A DNA stretch of 64,000 nucleotides from Pseudomonas sp. VD-NE ins (lineage in GTDB: Bacteria > Pseudomonadota > Gammaproteobacteria > Pseudomonadales > Pseudomonadaceae). Position 1 is the stretch's first letter. Every line of letters starts with the position of its first letter. The stretch spans positions 390,001-454,000 of the forward strand of contig NZ_CP134772.1 in assembly GCF_031882575.1 (NCBI RefSeq), in the 5' to 3' direction. Under the pieces are notes generated by a model, which ran no database searches, was not told the origin of the DNA, and saw only the letters and a program-made list of their open reading frames with translations. Both the position numbers and the translations under genes were made by a program. Positions 37,520 to 48,542 of the stretch are shown here, piece after piece.

Positions 37520-39256
37520 TTACATACGCTCCAGAGTTTCCAGACCCAACAGCTCCAGGCCTTGCTTGAGGGTGCGACCGGTCAGCGCGGCCAGGCGCAG
37601 ACGGCTCTGCATCTGGGCTGGCGTTTCGGCAGCGAGGATCGGGCAGTTCTCGTAGAAGCTGGAGAACAGACCGGCAACGTCGTACAGATAAGTGCAGAGA
37701 ATGTGCGGCGTGCCTTTGTCGGACACGTTGTTCAGCACTTCGCCGAACTGCGCCAGTTTCGCCGCCAGCTCCAGTTCGTGTTCCGCCTCGAGAACGATCT
37801 GGCCATCGACTTCGCTGAAGTCCTTGCCCAGTTTGCGGAACACACCGGCCACACGGGTGTAGGCATACAGCAGGTACGGTGCGGTGTTGCCTTCGAAATT
37901 CAGCATCAGGTCGAAGTTGAAGCTGTAGTCGCTGGTGCGGTGCTTCGACAGGTCGGCGTATTTCACCGCGCCGATGCCGACGACTTTGGCGATGTTGCGC
38001 AGTTCGTCTTCGGCCAGTTCCGGGTTCTTTTCTTTGACCAGGTTGTAGGCACGTTCCTGCGCTTCGGTCAGCAGGTCGATCAGCTTCACGGTGCCGCCGT
38101 CACGGGTCTTGAACGGACGGCCGTCGGCGCCGTTCATGGTGCCGAAGCCCATGTGCTCCATTTCCATCGGATGGGTGACGAAGCCGGCCTTGCGCGCCAC
38201 GGCGAACACTTGCTGGAAGTGCAGGGCCTGACGCTGGTCGACGAAGTACAGCGCGCGATCGGCTTTCAGCTTGCCACTGCGGTAGCGCACGGCGGCGAGG
38301 TCAGTGGTGGCGTACAGGTAGCCGCCGTCAGCCTTGACGATGATTACCGGCAGTGGATCGCCGTCGGCGTTCTTGAACTCGTCGAGGAACACGCACTGTG
38401 CGCCGTTGCTCTCGACCAGCATGCCGGCCGCTTTCAGGTCGTTGACCACATTGATCAGGTCGTCGTTGTAGGCGCTTTCGCCCATCACGTCGGCCATGGT
38501 CAGTTTGACGTTGAGCAGTTCGTAGATCTTCTGGCAGTGCGACAGCGAGATGTCCTTGAACTTGGTCCACAGCGCCAGGCACTCGGCGTCGCCGGCCTGC
38601 AGCTTGACCACCAGACCACGGGCGCGGTCGGCAAACTCTGCGGATTCGTCGAAACGCTGCTTGGCGGCGCGGTAGAAGTTCTCCAGGTCAGACAGCTCAT
38701 CGCTGGTGATCGGGTTTTCTTGCAAGTAGGCCATCAGCATGCCGAACTGGGTGCCCCAGTCGCCGACGTGGTTCTGACGGATCACTTCGTCGCCAAGGAA
38801 TTCGAGTACGCGGGCCACGCCGTCACCAATGATGGTCGAGCGCAAATGGCCGACGTGCATCTCCTTGGCCAGGTTCGGCGCCGACAGATCGACCACGGTG
38901 CGTTGCGCCGGACCGGCCTTGCGTACGCCAACATGGACGTCCGCCAGTGCAGCGTCGAGACGCGAGGCCAGCGCCTGGGTGTTCTGGAAGAAGTTGATGA
39001 AGCCCGGGCCAGCGATTTCGGCCTTGGTGACGTTCTCGTCGGCCGGCAGCGCGGCGATGATTTTTTCCGCCAGATCGCGCGGCTTCATGCCCGCAGGCTT
39101 GGCCAGCATCATCGCGATGTTGCTGGCGAAGTCGCCGTGGGTCTTGTCGCGGGCGTTCTCCACCTGGATCGCCGGCGACAGGCCTTCAGGCAACACACCT
39201 TCGTTGACGAGTTGGGTGAGGGCTTGTTGGATCAGCTGGCGAATGGTGTCTTTCAT
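37520..39256 (-). CDS. argS: arginyl-tRNA synthetase
   Basis: Charges tRNA-Arg. The 578-residue class I synthetase shows the HIGH-type motif as HVGHLRST (around 129), [17 protein letters not shown] in place of a plain KMSK, the N-terminal Add1 domain and the C-terminal anticodon-binding DALR domain. The start at 39256 gives MKDTIRQLI. It lies between priA and the SPOR gene, the usual pseudomonad order. Confidence 0.97.
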   Translation of the reverse strand: MKDTIRQLIQQALTQLVNEGVLPEGLSPAIQVENARDKTHGDFASNIAMMLAKPAGMKPRDLAEKIIAALPADENVTKAEIAGPGFINFFQNTQALASRLDAALADVHVGVRKAGPAQRTVVDLSAPNLAKEMHVGHLRSTIIGDGVARVLEFLGDEVIRQNHVGDWGTQFGMLMAYLQENPITSDELSDLENFYRAAKQRFDESAEFADRARGLVVKLQAGDAECLALWTKFKDISLSHCQKIYELLNVKLTMADVMGESAYNDDLINVVNDLKAAGMLVESNGAQCVFLDEFKNADGDPLPVIIVKADGGYLYATTDLAAVRYRSGKLKADRALYFVDQRQALHFQQVFAVARKAGFVTHPMEMEHMGFGTMNGADGRPFKTRDGGTVKLIDLLTEAQERAYNLVKEKNPELAEDELRNIAKVVGIGAVKYADLSKHRTSDYSFNFDLMLNFEGNTAPYLLYAYTRVAGVFRKLGKDFSEVDGQIVLEAEHELELAAKLAQFGEVLNNVSDKGTPHILCTYLYDVAGLFSSFYENCPILAAETPAQMQSRLRLAALTGRTLKQGLELLGLETLERM

Positions 39257-39387
39257 GGTCTTCTCTTTCGACCGCAAGCGCGGCGGGCGCATCGATGCGC
39301 GGGTGGAAAAACTGGGCATTATCCGTTGCGAAGACGGGCTTGCCAACCTTAGCAGGCAGGATGTGGATATGTGGTGACATTAAAAGC

Positions 39388-39465
39388 AAAAGATCACAGC
39401 CTGCGGCAGCTCCTACACGGGGATCCGGGTTTTCCTGTAGGAGCTGCCGAAGGCTGCGATCTTTT
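39388..39465. repeat. inverted repeat (family C)
   Basis: Arms of 30 bases at 39388-39417 and 39436-39465 match with two differences (core TAGGAGCTGCCGAAGGCTG). It lies between argS and priA on the minus strand, close to the priA stop codon. Confidence 0.9.
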
Positions 39466-39470
39466 GATCT

Positions 39471-41690
39471 TCAATACAAATCGACGGGATCGACATCCAG
39501 GGACCAGCGCACCGCCCGCCCACTCGGCATTTGCTCCAGCACCAGCAACCAACTGGCCAGCAACCGATGCAGCGGCGCCCGCGCCGTCGCCTGCAACAAC
39601 AACTGCGCGCGATAGCGCCCGGCGCGGCGTTCCATCGGTGCCGGCACTGGCCCGAGCAATTCGATGCCGGTCAAATTTTGCTCAGCCAGCAACCGTTCAG
39701 CCTCGCTGCACGCTTCATCGAGAAAACCTTCAGCTTGCCCCGGCTTGTGCGCTTCGGCACGCAGCAGCGCCAGGTGCGCAAACGGCGGCAGCCCGGCGGC
39801 CCGGCGCTCGCTCAAGGCTTGCTCGGCGAAGGCGAAATAACCTTGCTCGGTCAGTTGTACCAATAAAGGATGGTCGGCGAGGTGCGTCTGAATAATCACC
39901 TTGCCCGGCTCTTCCGCTCGCCCGGCGCGCCCGGCCACTTGAACGATCAACTGCGCCATGCGCTCGCTGGCGCGGAAGTCACCGGAGAACAGCCCGCCGT
40001 CGGCATCCAGAATCGACACCAGCGTCACCCGTGGAAAATGGTGACCCTTGGCCAACATCTGCGTGCCGACCAGAATGCACGGCTGGCCCTTCTGAATCGT
40101 CGCGAACAGCTGATTCATCGCGTCTTTGCGCGAAGTACTGTCACGGTCGACGCGCAGCACCGGATAGTCGGGAAACAGAATCGCCAGACGTTCTTCCGCG
40201 CGCTCGGTGCCGGCGCCCACCGGTCGCAAATCGACCTTGTTGCACTTCGGGCACTGGCGCGGCGTGCGCTCGACGTAGCCGCAGTGGTGGCAGCGCAGTT
40301 CACCGTAACGCTGGTGCACGGTCATCCGCGCATCGCAGCGCGAACATTCGGACATCCAGCCGCAATCGTGGCACAGCAACGTCGGCGCGAAACCGCGACG
40401 GTTGAGGAACACCAGCACCTGTTGGCCATTGGCGAGGGTCTGGCCGATGGCTTGTTGCATCGGCCCGGAAATCCCGCTGTCCAGCGGACGACTTTTTACA
40501 TCGAGGCGTAGGAAACGTGGCTGCTTTGCGCCACCGGCACGCTCATTCAGGCGAAGGAGGCCGTAACGACCGGTGTAGGCGTTGTGCAGGCTTTCCAGCG
40601 ATGGCGTGGCGGAACCGAGGACGATCGGAATGTTTTCCTGCCGCGCTCGCACCAGCGCCAGATCACGGGCGTGGTAGCGCAAACCTTCTTGCTGTTTATA
40701 AGAGCCGTCGTGTTCTTCATCGATGATGATCAGCCCGGGATTTTTCATCGGTGTGAACAGCGCCGAACGCGTGCCGATAATAATGTCGGCTTCGCCATCG
40801 CGTGCCGCGAGCCAAGCGTCCAGGCGCTCGCGGTCATTGACCGCCGAATGCAGCAGGGCGATGCGCGCATTGAAGCGCTGCTCGAAGCGCGCCAGGGTCT
40901 GCGGGCCGAGGTTGATTTCCGGGATCAGCACCAGCGCCTGTTTACCGGCCTCGAGGGTTTCGCGGATCAGTTGCAAATAGACTTCGGTCTTGCCGCTGCC
41001 GGTGACCCCGGCCAGCAGGAACGCATGATAGCTGTCGAACCCGGCGCGGATCGCCTCGTAGGCAGCGCGTTGCTCGGCGTTGAGCGGCAATTCCGGTTGC
41101 GCCAGCCAGTGTTCGTGACGCGCGCCCGGTGCGTGGCGGCGGATTTCCACCTGCACCAGATTTTTCGCCAGCAACAGATCGAGGCTGTCCTTGCTGAGCA
41201 TCAGTTTGCTCAGCAACTGATGGGCGACGCCATGCGGGTGCTGGGCCAGCGTCGCGAGTGCTTCGCGCTGGCGCGGGGCGCGGGCGATGCGCGGATCATC
41301 AAGGCTGGCGCCGGGTGTGATCGACCAGAAACGCTCCTGCCGGGCCTCGGCCAGTTCGCCTTGGCGCAGCAGTACTGGCAGCGCCCAGCTCAAGGTGTCG
41401 CCGAGGCTGTGCTGATAATACTGCGACGTCCACAGGCACAGCTTGAACAGCGCTGGTGGCAGCGGCGCTGTGGCATCGAGCAGGGCCAGCGCCGGTTTGA
41501 GTTTCTCCACCGGCACTTCACTGGTGTCAGTGACCTCGACCAGAATCCCGATCATCTCGCGCCGACCGAACGGCACCCGCAGGCGCATGCCCGGCTGCAA
41601 TTGTTCACGCAGCACGCCGGCCGGGGCTCGATAGTCGAACAGGCGGCGCAAGGGTGAAGGCAGGGCTAGGCGCAGAATGGCGTCGGGCAC
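39471..41690 (-). CDS. priA: primosomal helicase PriA
   Basis: A 739-residue DNA helicase that reloads the replisome at stalled forks. It has the N-terminal 3'-end-binding domain, Walker A GVTGSGKTE, the DEEHD box (IIIDEEHDGSYKQQ), and a zinc-binding cluster of eight Cys between CHDCGW and CPKCNK. The helicase motifs of the second RecA domain follow (VGTQMLAKGHHFP, QVAGRAGR). The start codon is GTG at 41690; an upstream site is not obvious. Length is normal. Confidence 0.96.
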   Translation of the reverse strand: MPDAILRLALPSPLRRLFDYRAPAGVLREQLQPGMRLRVPFGRREMIGILVEVTDTSEVPVEKLKPALALLDATAPLPPALFKLCLWTSQYYQHSLGDTLSWALPVLLRQGELAEARQERFWSITPGASLDDPRIARAPRQREALATLAQHPHGVAHQLLSKLMLSKDSLDLLLAKNLVQVEIRRHAPGARHEHWLAQPELPLNAEQRAAYEAIRAGFDSYHAFLLAGVTGSGKTEVYLQLIRETLEAGKQALVLIPEINLGPQTLARFEQRFNARIALLHSAVNDRERLDAWLAARDGEADIIIGTRSALFTPMKNPGLIIIDEEHDGSYKQQEGLRYHARDLALVRARQENIPIVLGSATPSLESLHNAYTGRYGLLRLNERAGGAKQPRFLRLDVKSRPLDSGISGPMQQAIGQTLANGQQVLVFLNRRGFAPTLLCHDCGWMSECSRCDARMTVHQRYGELRCHHCGYVERTPRQCPKCNKVDLRPVGAGTERAEERLAILFPDYPVLRVDRDSTSRKDAMNQLFATIQKGQPCILVGTQMLAKGHHFPRVTLVSILDADGGLFSGDFRASERMAQLIVQVAGRAGRAEEPGKVIIQTHLADHPLLVQLTEQGYFAFAEQALSERRAAGLPPFAHLALLRAEAHKPGQAEGFLDEACSEAERLLAEQNLTGIELLGPVPAPMERRAGRYRAQLLLQATARAPLHRLLASWLLVLEQMPSGRAVRWSLDVDPVDLY

Positions 41691-41738
41691 GCGGGGGGAT
41701 CTCTATAAACGCAAAAGAAGGGTTGAGCGCAGATCAAT

Positions 41739-41827
41739 TGTGGGAGCGAGCTTGCTCGCGAAGGCGGTGTATCAGGCGCTTAAAGACTGACTGACACAAC
41801 GCATTCGCGAGCAAGATCGCTTCCACA
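41739..41827. repeat. REP palindrome pair (family B), long loop
   Basis: Arms at 41739-41762 and 41804-41827 (TGTGGGAGCGAGCTTGC type) with two mismatches and a 41-base loop, in the divergent gap between priA and rpmE. Confidence 0.85.
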
Positions 41828-41880
41828 GGGGAATGCGTTCAAGGCCGGGAGCCTAGCAGACGGTCGGTCTCGGTGACAGC

Positions 41881-41908
41881 TTGCGTGTTTGAAAAGGTCT
41901 GGTAGAAT
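41881..41908 (+). promoter_or_regulatory. candidate sigma-70 promoter of rpmE
   Basis: TTGCGT (41881-41886) and TAGAAT (41903-41908) with a 16-base spacer lie about 70 bases before the rpmE start. The second hexamer is close to consensus. Assigned by eye. Confidence 0.5.
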
Positions 41909-41977
41909 CCGTGGCCTAATTACGTGCGGTATTCAACAATAGTGTTGGGTGGCGGCACGCTAGCTGAGGAAGACACC

Positions 41978-42205
41978 ATGAAAGCTGATATCCACCCGAA
42001 TTACCCAGTCATCGCTGTTACCTGCAGCTGTGGCAACAAGTTCGAAACTCGTTCGACTTTCGGCAAAGCTCTGCCAATCGACGTTTGCAACGAATGCCAC
42101 CCGTTCTACACCGGTAAGCAGAAGACTCTGGACACTGGCGGCCGCGTTCAGCGCTTCGCAGACCGTTTCGGTGCTTTCGGCAAGAAACCTGCTGCTGCAG
42201 AGTAA
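41978..42205 (+). CDS. rpmE: 50S ribosomal protein L31
   Basis: A 75-residue ribosomal protein. It is the zinc-binding (C+) type: CSCGNKF and [13 protein letters not shown] provide four Cys. The zinc-free paralogue, usually under Zur control, is not in this window. The start has GAGGAAG eight bases upstream. A likely terminator lies about 35 bases beyond its stop codon, inside the next gene. Confidence 0.96.
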   Translation: MKADIHPNYPVIAVTCSCGNKFETRSTFGKALPIDVCNECHPFYTGKQKTLDTGGRVQRFADRFGAFGKKPAAAE

Positions 42206-42207
42206 GG

Positions 42208-43020
42208 TTGAAGGGCCCGGTGGGCTTTTCCTCGTTGCTGAAAAAGGCGTCCCTCGCGGGCGCCTTTTTTGTGTCTGCGATTTGGCTAACCGGCGCGCAG
42301 GCCTTCTGCCCGGCGCCTGTGGGACTGGCCAGCGTCACGGTGCAGCGCGTGGTCGATGGCGACACGCTGCGCCTGAGCGATGGTCGCAGCGTACGGATGA
42401 TCGGCCTCAACACGCCTGAGTTGGGCAAGCAGGGCCGCAGCGACGAACCGTTTGCAGTAGCGGCACGCAAACGCCTGCAAGCGCTGGTCGATGCCAGTGG
42501 CGGTCGCGTCGGTTTGCAGCCCGGCAAGCAAGCCAAAGATCATTACGGGCGTACGCTCGCACATATTTACAGCGCCAGCGGCGCCAATCTCGAAGCGCAA
42601 ATGCTCGCCGATGGCCTGGGTTTCCAGGTCGCCGTTGCGCCGAATGTCGATCTTGTTGCCTGCCAGCAAGCCGCCGAACGCAGTGCGCGAAAGGCCGGGC
42701 TGGGCCTCTGGCGGCAGTCGCCTGTACTGAAAGCGGAGCAGATCCAGCGCTCGGGTTTCGCCGTGATCAGTGGGCGTGTGAGCAAGGTTCAGCGCAATCG
42801 TGGCGGAATCTGGATCGAGTTGCAGGATGCGCTTGTATTGCGCGTTGCACCCAATCTGGTCGGACAATTCGACAATGCTCGTTTGCAGGCCCTGAAAGGC
42901 AAGCAGATCGAGGCTCGCGGCTGGATCGTTGATCGTTCCCGGCGCGGTGGATTGCAATCCGGTCAGTCGCGCTGGCTACTTCCATTGACGGATCCTTCAA
43001 TGTTGCAAACGCCGCGCTGA
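42208..43020 (+). CDS. secreted thermonuclease-family protein (SNase-like)
   Basis: A 270-residue protein with a signal peptide (basic KK, then ASLAGAFFVSAIWLTG, cleavage after AQA near 31) and a staphylococcal-nuclease domain: VVDGDTLRLSDGRSVRMIGLNTPEL and HYGRTLAHIY carry the Asp/Arg/Glu-type active-site residues. A C-terminal part of about 90 residues beyond the domain is OB-like. The start is TTG at 42208, only two bases after rpmE, with AGTAAGG very close by; GTG at 42220 or 42271 are alternatives, but the latter would destroy the signal peptide. The probable rpmE terminator is encoded within codons 12-21. Confidence 0.85.
   Translation: MKGPVGFSSLLKKASLAGAFFVSAIWLTGAQAFCPAPVGLASVTVQRVVDGDTLRLSDGRSVRMIGLNTPELGKQGRSDEPFAVAARKRLQALVDASGGRVGLQPGKQAKDHYGRTLAHIYSASGANLEAQMLADGLGFQVAVAPNVDLVACQQAAERSARKAGLGLWRQSPVLKAEQIQRSGFAVISGRVSKVQRNRGGIWIELQDALVLRVAPNLVGQFDNARLQALKGKQIEARGWIVDRSRRGGLQSGQSRWLLPLTDPSMLQTPR
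42241..42270 (+). terminator. probable rpmE terminator inside the nuclease coding region
   Basis: AAAAAGGCG (42241-42249) pairs with CGCCTTTTT (42261-42269). Inside, CCC pairs with GGG around TCGC, with one bulged T; the T run is six long. It has the form of an intrinsic terminator and lies 36 bases after the rpmE stop, but the same bases encode the hydrophobic start of the next protein's signal peptide. Confidence 0.75.
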
Positions 43021-43133
43021 AGAAAAATTGTAGACATTTTTTCTGTCGATTGTGAACAGTCCAGCCCTTGTGCGCCGTGGCTCTTGGCCCAAAGTCGTAG
43101 GGCAGGGCGCTTGACAGGGGTGACCGCTCAGTC

Positions 43134-43162
43134 TTGTGGGGACTTTGCGAGGCGCGTATCCT
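43134..43162 (+). promoter_or_regulatory. candidate promoter of maeB
   Basis: TTGTGG (43134-43139), a 17-base spacer and TATCCT (43157-43162) lie 41 bases before the start codon of the malic enzyme gene. Both hexamers are imperfect; assigned by eye. Confidence 0.4.
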
Positions 43163-43203
43163 CGCTGACCAGTCTGTCCAACAGTAAAAAGCGGAATGCC
43201 AAA

Positions 43204-44472
43204 ATGTCTGATCTGAAAACTGCCGCTCTCGAATATCATGCCAATCCTCGTCCAGGGAAGCTGAGTGTCGAGCTCACCAAGGCCACTGCTACCGCTCGCG
43301 ACTTGTCGCTGGCCTACAGCCCCGGCGTAGCTGAACCAGTGCGTGAGATCGCTCGCGATCCTGAACTGGCCTACAAATACACCGGCAAGGGCAACCTGGT
43401 TGCAGTCATTTCCGATGGCACCGCGATTCTCGGCCTGGGCAACCTCGGCCCATTGGCTTCCAAGCCAGTGATGGAAGGTAAAGGCGTACTGTTCAAGCGC
43501 TTCGCCGGCATCGACGTTTTCGACATCGAAGTCGACTCCGAAAGCCCGCAAGCCTTCATCGACACCGTAAAACGCATCTCCATCACCTTCGGTGGCATCA
43601 ACCTGGAAGACATCAAGGCACCAGAGTGCTTTGAGATCGAGCGCGCTCTGATCGAGCAGTGCGACATTCCGGTATTCCACGATGACCAGCACGGCACCGC
43701 GATCGTGACCGCTGCGGGCATGATCAACGCCCTGGAAATCGCTGGCAAAACCCTGCCGGAAGCCAAGATTGTTTGCCTGGGCGCCGGCGCTGCCGCCATC
43801 TCCTGCATGAAATTGCTGGTGAGCATGGGCGCTCGCATCGAAAACATCTTCATGGTTGACCGTACCGGCGTGATCCACTCCGGCCGTGACGACCTGAACC
43901 AGTACAAAGCAGTATTCGCTCACGCCACTGACAAGCGCAGCCTGGCTGACGCACTGGCAGGCGCTGACGTGTTCGTCGGTCTGTCCGGCCCGAACCTGCT
44001 GAGCGCTGAAGGCCTGCTGTCGATGGCGGCCAACCCGATCGTGTTCGCCTGCTCGAACCCGGACCCGGAAATCTCCCCGGAGCTGGCGCACGCTACCCGT
44101 AGCGACGTGATCATGGCCACCGGCCGTTCGGACTACCCGAACCAGGTCAACAACGTACTGGGCTTCCCGTTCATCTTCCGTGGTGCCCTGGACGTTCGCG
44201 CCAAGCGCATCAACGAAGAGATGAAAGTGGCTGCCGCCAACGCCCTGCGTGAACTGGCCAAACTGCCTGTTCCACAGGACGTGTGCGATGCCTACGGCGG
44301 TGCTCCGCTGGAATTCGGCCGTGAGTACATCATTCCGAAGCCAATGGACAAGCGCCTGATCACCCTGATCTCCGACGCTGTGGCCAAAGCCGCGATCGAG
44401 ACCGGTGTGGCGACCCTGCCGTATCCGAAGAACTACCCGCTGAAAAGCGTGGATGACGTGTTCAACGGCTAA
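43204..44472 (+). CDS. maeB: malic enzyme, short form without PTA domain
   Basis: Oxidatively decarboxylates malate to pyruvate, feeding gluconeogenic growth and reducing power. The 422-residue protein has the malic-enzyme domain ([38 protein letters not shown]) and the NAD(P)-binding domain ([15 protein letters not shown]). It lacks the C-terminal phosphotransacetylase-like domain of E. coli MaeB. Cofactor choice is not certain from sequence. ATG at 43204 is chosen with GCGGAA upstream; the frame is open 40 codons further up without a good start. Confidence 0.93.
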   Translation: MSDLKTAALEYHANPRPGKLSVELTKATATARDLSLAYSPGVAEPVREIARDPELAYKYTGKGNLVAVISDGTAILGLGNLGPLASKPVMEGKGVLFKRFAGIDVFDIEVDSESPQAFIDTVKRISITFGGINLEDIKAPECFEIERALIEQCDIPVFHDDQHGTAIVTAAGMINALEIAGKTLPEAKIVCLGAGAAAISCMKLLVSMGARIENIFMVDRTGVIHSGRDDLNQYKAVFAHATDKRSLADALAGADVFVGLSGPNLLSAEGLLSMAANPIVFACSNPDPEISPELAHATRSDVIMATGRSDYPNQVNNVLGFPFIFRGALDVRAKRINEEMKVAAANALRELAKLPVPQDVCDAYGGAPLEFGREYIIPKPMDKRLITLISDAVAKAAIETGVATLPYPKNYPLKSVDDVFNG

Positions 44473-44493
44473 GTCGTTGTAGCGCTTCAACCG

Positions 44494-44526
44494 AAAGCCC
44501 CGGCTCGTGAGAGTCGGGGCTTTTTT
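44494..44526 (+). terminator. Rho-independent terminator after maeB
   Basis: AAAGCCCCGGCTC pairs with GAGTCGGGGCTTT (one bulge) and is followed by a run of T. It lies 22 bases after the stop codon. Confidence 0.92.
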
Positions 44527-44568
44527 GTTTCTGGGAGTTCTCAGGATCGCATTTCATATCAACAAGGG

Positions 44569-44746
44569 CCCTCACCCTAACCCTCTCCCAGGGGGAGAGG
44601 GGACTGATTGGGGGATGTTCGGGAGTTACGCCGACCTGAACGTATTGTTTTGAATCCATAATCGACACAGCTCTCTCAGGTCGATGTAGAGCGCTAGACA
44701 ACTCGGTCAGTCCCCTCTCCCTTTGGGAGAGGGCTAGGGTGAGGGG
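44569..44746. repeat. family A element, copy 4
   Basis: A 178-bp element with ends CCCTCACCCTAACCCTCTCC and AGGGCTAGGGTGAGGGG. Its interior (GACTGATTGGGGGATG, ACGCCGACCTGAA, TGAATCCATAATCGAC) is the reverse complement of copy 3. It lies between two terminators in the convergent gap of maeB and ponA; the 342-bp gap holds no gene. Confidence 0.9.
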
Positions 44747-44766
44747 CTCTTGATCTTCAGGCAATA

Positions 44767-44801
44767 AAAAGCCCCGCACTTCAATCGAAGGCGGGGCTTT
44801 T
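44767..44801 (-). terminator. terminator for ponA, probably bidirectional
   Basis: AAAAGCCCCGC (44767-44777) and GCGGGGCTTTT (44791-44801) form an 11-bp stem with a 13-base loop. It reads as an intrinsic terminator on both strands and lies 13 bases beyond the ponA stop codon. Confidence 0.9.
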
Positions 44802-44814
44802 CAGTGTCAGCGGA

Positions 44815-47262
44815 TCAGAACAAATCGATCGGCGCCTGCTCATCCGCCGGCAACGGGCTGCCCGGCGCAGTGCCATTGCCCAGCTCATTCACCGACGGCG
44901 GCGTGTCTTCAGACTTGAACAGCTCGAAATACGCGCCTGGCGTGCTCGGCGTCGCCGCTCGGCCACTGACCGGGTCCACGCGCAGGCTCAGCAAACCTTC
45001 CGGCTCAGGCTGCACGTGCGGCGGCTTGTCCTTCAGTGCAGCCGACATGTAGTTCATCCAGATCGGCAGCGCCACAGTACCGCCGAATTCACGACGACCG
45101 AGGCTTTCCGGCTGGTCGAAGCCAGTCCACACCGTGGTCACGTAGTCGGCGTTGTAACCGGAGAACCACGCATCTTTCGATTCATTGGTGGTACCGGTTT
45201 TACCGGCGATATCGCTGCGGCCCATGGCCAGCGCGCGACGGCCGGTGCCGAGCTTGATCACGTCCTGCAACATGCTGTTGAGGATGTACGTGGTGCGGCC
45301 GTCGACAATTCGCTCGGCCACGGCTGGTGCCTGCGGCTCGGCCGCGCTGCCCGGCACTTCGCCCGCAACAGGTGTGGCGTTGACCGTAAACGAATCGGTG
45401 TGCGGCGCCGCGATACCGTCCGTCGCCGAACCACCCTGCGGCACGGTCGGCGGATTGGCGACGAACAGCGTGTCGCCATTACGGCTTTCGATCTTGTCGA
45501 TGATGTACGGGGTGATCTTGTAACCGCCGTTGGCGAACGTACTCCAACCGGTCGCAATCTCCATCGGCGTCAGCGTTGCAGTGCCCAGCGCCAGCGACAG
45601 GTTGGGCGGCAGATCCTGCTTGTTGAAACCAAAGCGAGTGATGTAGTCGATGGTCTTGCCCACGCCCATGGCCTGCAGCAGGCGGATCGACACGAGGTTA
45701 CGCGACTTGTACAGCGCTTCACGCAAGCGGATCGGGCCGAGGAAGGTGTTGGTGTCGTTCTTCGGGCGCCAGACCTTGTCCAGGTACTCGTCGACGAACA
45801 CGATCGGCGCGTCGTTGACCAGCGTCGCAGCGGTGTAGCCGCTGTCCAGCGCGGCGCTGTAGACGAACGGTTTGAAGCTCGAGCCCGGCTGACGCTTGGC
45901 CTGCATCGCGCGGTTGTAGTTGCTCTGTTCGAAGGCAAAACCGCCGACCAGCGAGCGAATCGCACCGTTCTGCGGATCCAGCGACACCAGCGCACCCTGC
46001 GCTTGCGGGATCTGGCTGAATTTCAGCGAATTGTCTTTCTGGCGCTGCACGCGAACCAGGTCACCGACCGCCGCGACATCCGACGGCTGGCGCGGATTGG
46101 CGCCCATGCTGTTGGTGTTGAGGAACGGTCGTGCCCATTTCATGGTGTCCCAGGCGACGTGTTCTTCGCCGGTGCGGGTCAGCACTTGCAGACCGTTCTT
46201 GTCGACCTGAGTGACGATGGCCGGTTCGAGGCTGCTGATGGTGCGTTGTTTGGTCAGCTCACTGGCCCAGGCTTCGCGCGTCTTGCCTGGCAGGCGCGAC
46301 TCGGGGCCGCGGTAGCCATGGCGCTGGTCGTAGGTCATCAAACCTTCGTGCAGCGCGGTATTGGCCATTTCCTGCAGGTTGCTCGGGACCGTGGTGGTGA
46401 CGCGGAAACCTTCGGTGTAAGCGTCGCTGCCGTAGCGGCCGACCATTTCGGCACGGGCCATCTCGGCGATGTACGGCGCGTTCACTTCCGGGGTCGGCAC
46501 GTGATAGCTGGCGTTCAGCGGTTCATTGATGGCGGCGGTGTAATCCGCTTCGCTGATCTTGCCAAGCTTGTACATGCGCCCAAGGATCCAGTCGCGGCGT
46601 TCTTTACTGCGCGCCGGGTTGGCCAGCGGGTTGAAGCGCGACGGGGCTTTCGGCAGGCCGGCGATCATCGCCATCTGCGCCAGGCTGACATCGCGGATCG
46701 ATTTGCCGTAATACACCTGCGCCGCCGCTTCGATGCCATAGGCGCGGTTGCCCAGATAGATCTTGTTCACGTACAGCTCAAGGATTTCGTCCTTGGTCAG
46801 TTGCCGCTCGATCTGCAGTGCCAGAAGAATTTCAGTGGTTTTGCGCGAGAAGCTGCGTTCGCTGGTCAGGAAGAAGTTCTTCGCCACCTGCATGGTGATG
46901 GTGCTGCCGCCGGACTGAATGTGGCCGCTTTTGACCAGTTGGGTCGCGGCGCGCATCAGGCTGCTCGGATCGACGCCATAGTGGTTGGCGAAATTGTCGT
47001 CTTCAGCACTTAGTAACGCATTAATGAAATTGGGCGGAATGTCGGCGAAACGGATCGGTGTACGGCGCATTTCGCCAAACTCTGCGATCAACTTGTTATC
47101 GCTGGAGTAGACGCGCAACGGAATCTGCAACTGAATGCTTCGCAGAGCCTCCACAGACGGCAAACCCGGACTAAGGTAAAGAAACGCGCCGCTGAGACCT
47201 AAAAGCAGTCCGCAGAAAACGGCGACGATGGACCAACCGAAAAATTTCAGCAGACGAATCAA
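44815..47262 (-). CDS. ponA: penicillin-binding protein 1A (bifunctional)
   Basis: A class A penicillin-binding protein of 815 residues that polymerises and cross-links peptidoglycan in the periplasm. Order: short cytoplasmic part and membrane anchor (SIVAVFCGLLLGLSGAFLYL), glycosyltransferase domain with EDDNFANHYGVD, an inserted OB-like domain, then the transpeptidase with the Ser-x-x-Lys of SSFKPF, SRN and KTGTTNESKD. The start is taken as TTG at 47262, giving MIRLLKFF as in related proteins; ATG at 47325 would add 21 residues. It is divergent from pilM, sharing a 215-bp gap. Confidence 0.93.
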   Translation of the reverse strand: MIRLLKFFGWSIVAVFCGLLLGLSGAFLYLSPGLPSVEALRSIQLQIPLRVYSSDNKLIAEFGEMRRTPIRFADIPPNFINALLSAEDDNFANHYGVDPSSLMRAATQLVKSGHIQSGGSTITMQVAKNFFLTSERSFSRKTTEILLALQIERQLTKDEILELYVNKIYLGNRAYGIEAAAQVYYGKSIRDVSLAQMAMIAGLPKAPSRFNPLANPARSKERRDWILGRMYKLGKISEADYTAAINEPLNASYHVPTPEVNAPYIAEMARAEMVGRYGSDAYTEGFRVTTTVPSNLQEMANTALHEGLMTYDQRHGYRGPESRLPGKTREAWASELTKQRTISSLEPAIVTQVDKNGLQVLTRTGEEHVAWDTMKWARPFLNTNSMGANPRQPSDVAAVGDLVRVQRQKDNSLKFSQIPQAQGALVSLDPQNGAIRSLVGGFAFEQSNYNRAMQAKRQPGSSFKPFVYSAALDSGYTAATLVNDAPIVFVDEYLDKVWRPKNDTNTFLGPIRLREALYKSRNLVSIRLLQAMGVGKTIDYITRFGFNKQDLPPNLSLALGTATLTPMEIATGWSTFANGGYKITPYIIDKIESRNGDTLFVANPPTVPQGGSATDGIAAPHTDSFTVNATPVAGEVPGSAAEPQAPAVAERIVDGRTTYILNSMLQDVIKLGTGRRALAMGRSDIAGKTGTTNESKDAWFSGYNADYVTTVWTGFDQPESLGRREFGGTVALPIWMNYMSAALKDKPPHVQPEPEGLLSLRVDPVSGRAATPSTPGAYFELFKSEDTPPSVNELGNGTAPGSPLPADEQAPIDLF

Positions 47263-47450
47263 GGCTTTTGGACATCCAGTGCAAAGAATGAATTTGGCGA
47301 CGGGGTTCCGGCTACACAGAACCATCCGCGCTTGCAGTAAAAAGCGGAAAAAAAACGCTGGGCATTATAAGCACTTTTCTGCTGGGGGCGTCATTTGCGC
47401 TTCTGTCAAGACGGGGTGAAGGAACGCAATGCGTATTACAGAGTCCGTAA

Positions 47451-48541
<1,091 letters not shown>

Positions 48542-48542
<1 letters not shown>

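Noticed and set aside
37490..39352. A 620-codon open frame antisense to argS
   Set aside because: argS carries complete synthetase motifs; the antisense frame has no domain or ribosome site.
45016..47013. A 665-codon open frame antisense to ponA
   Set aside because: Shadow of a secure gene with all PBP1a motifs on the other strand; low-complexity Arg/His-rich translation.
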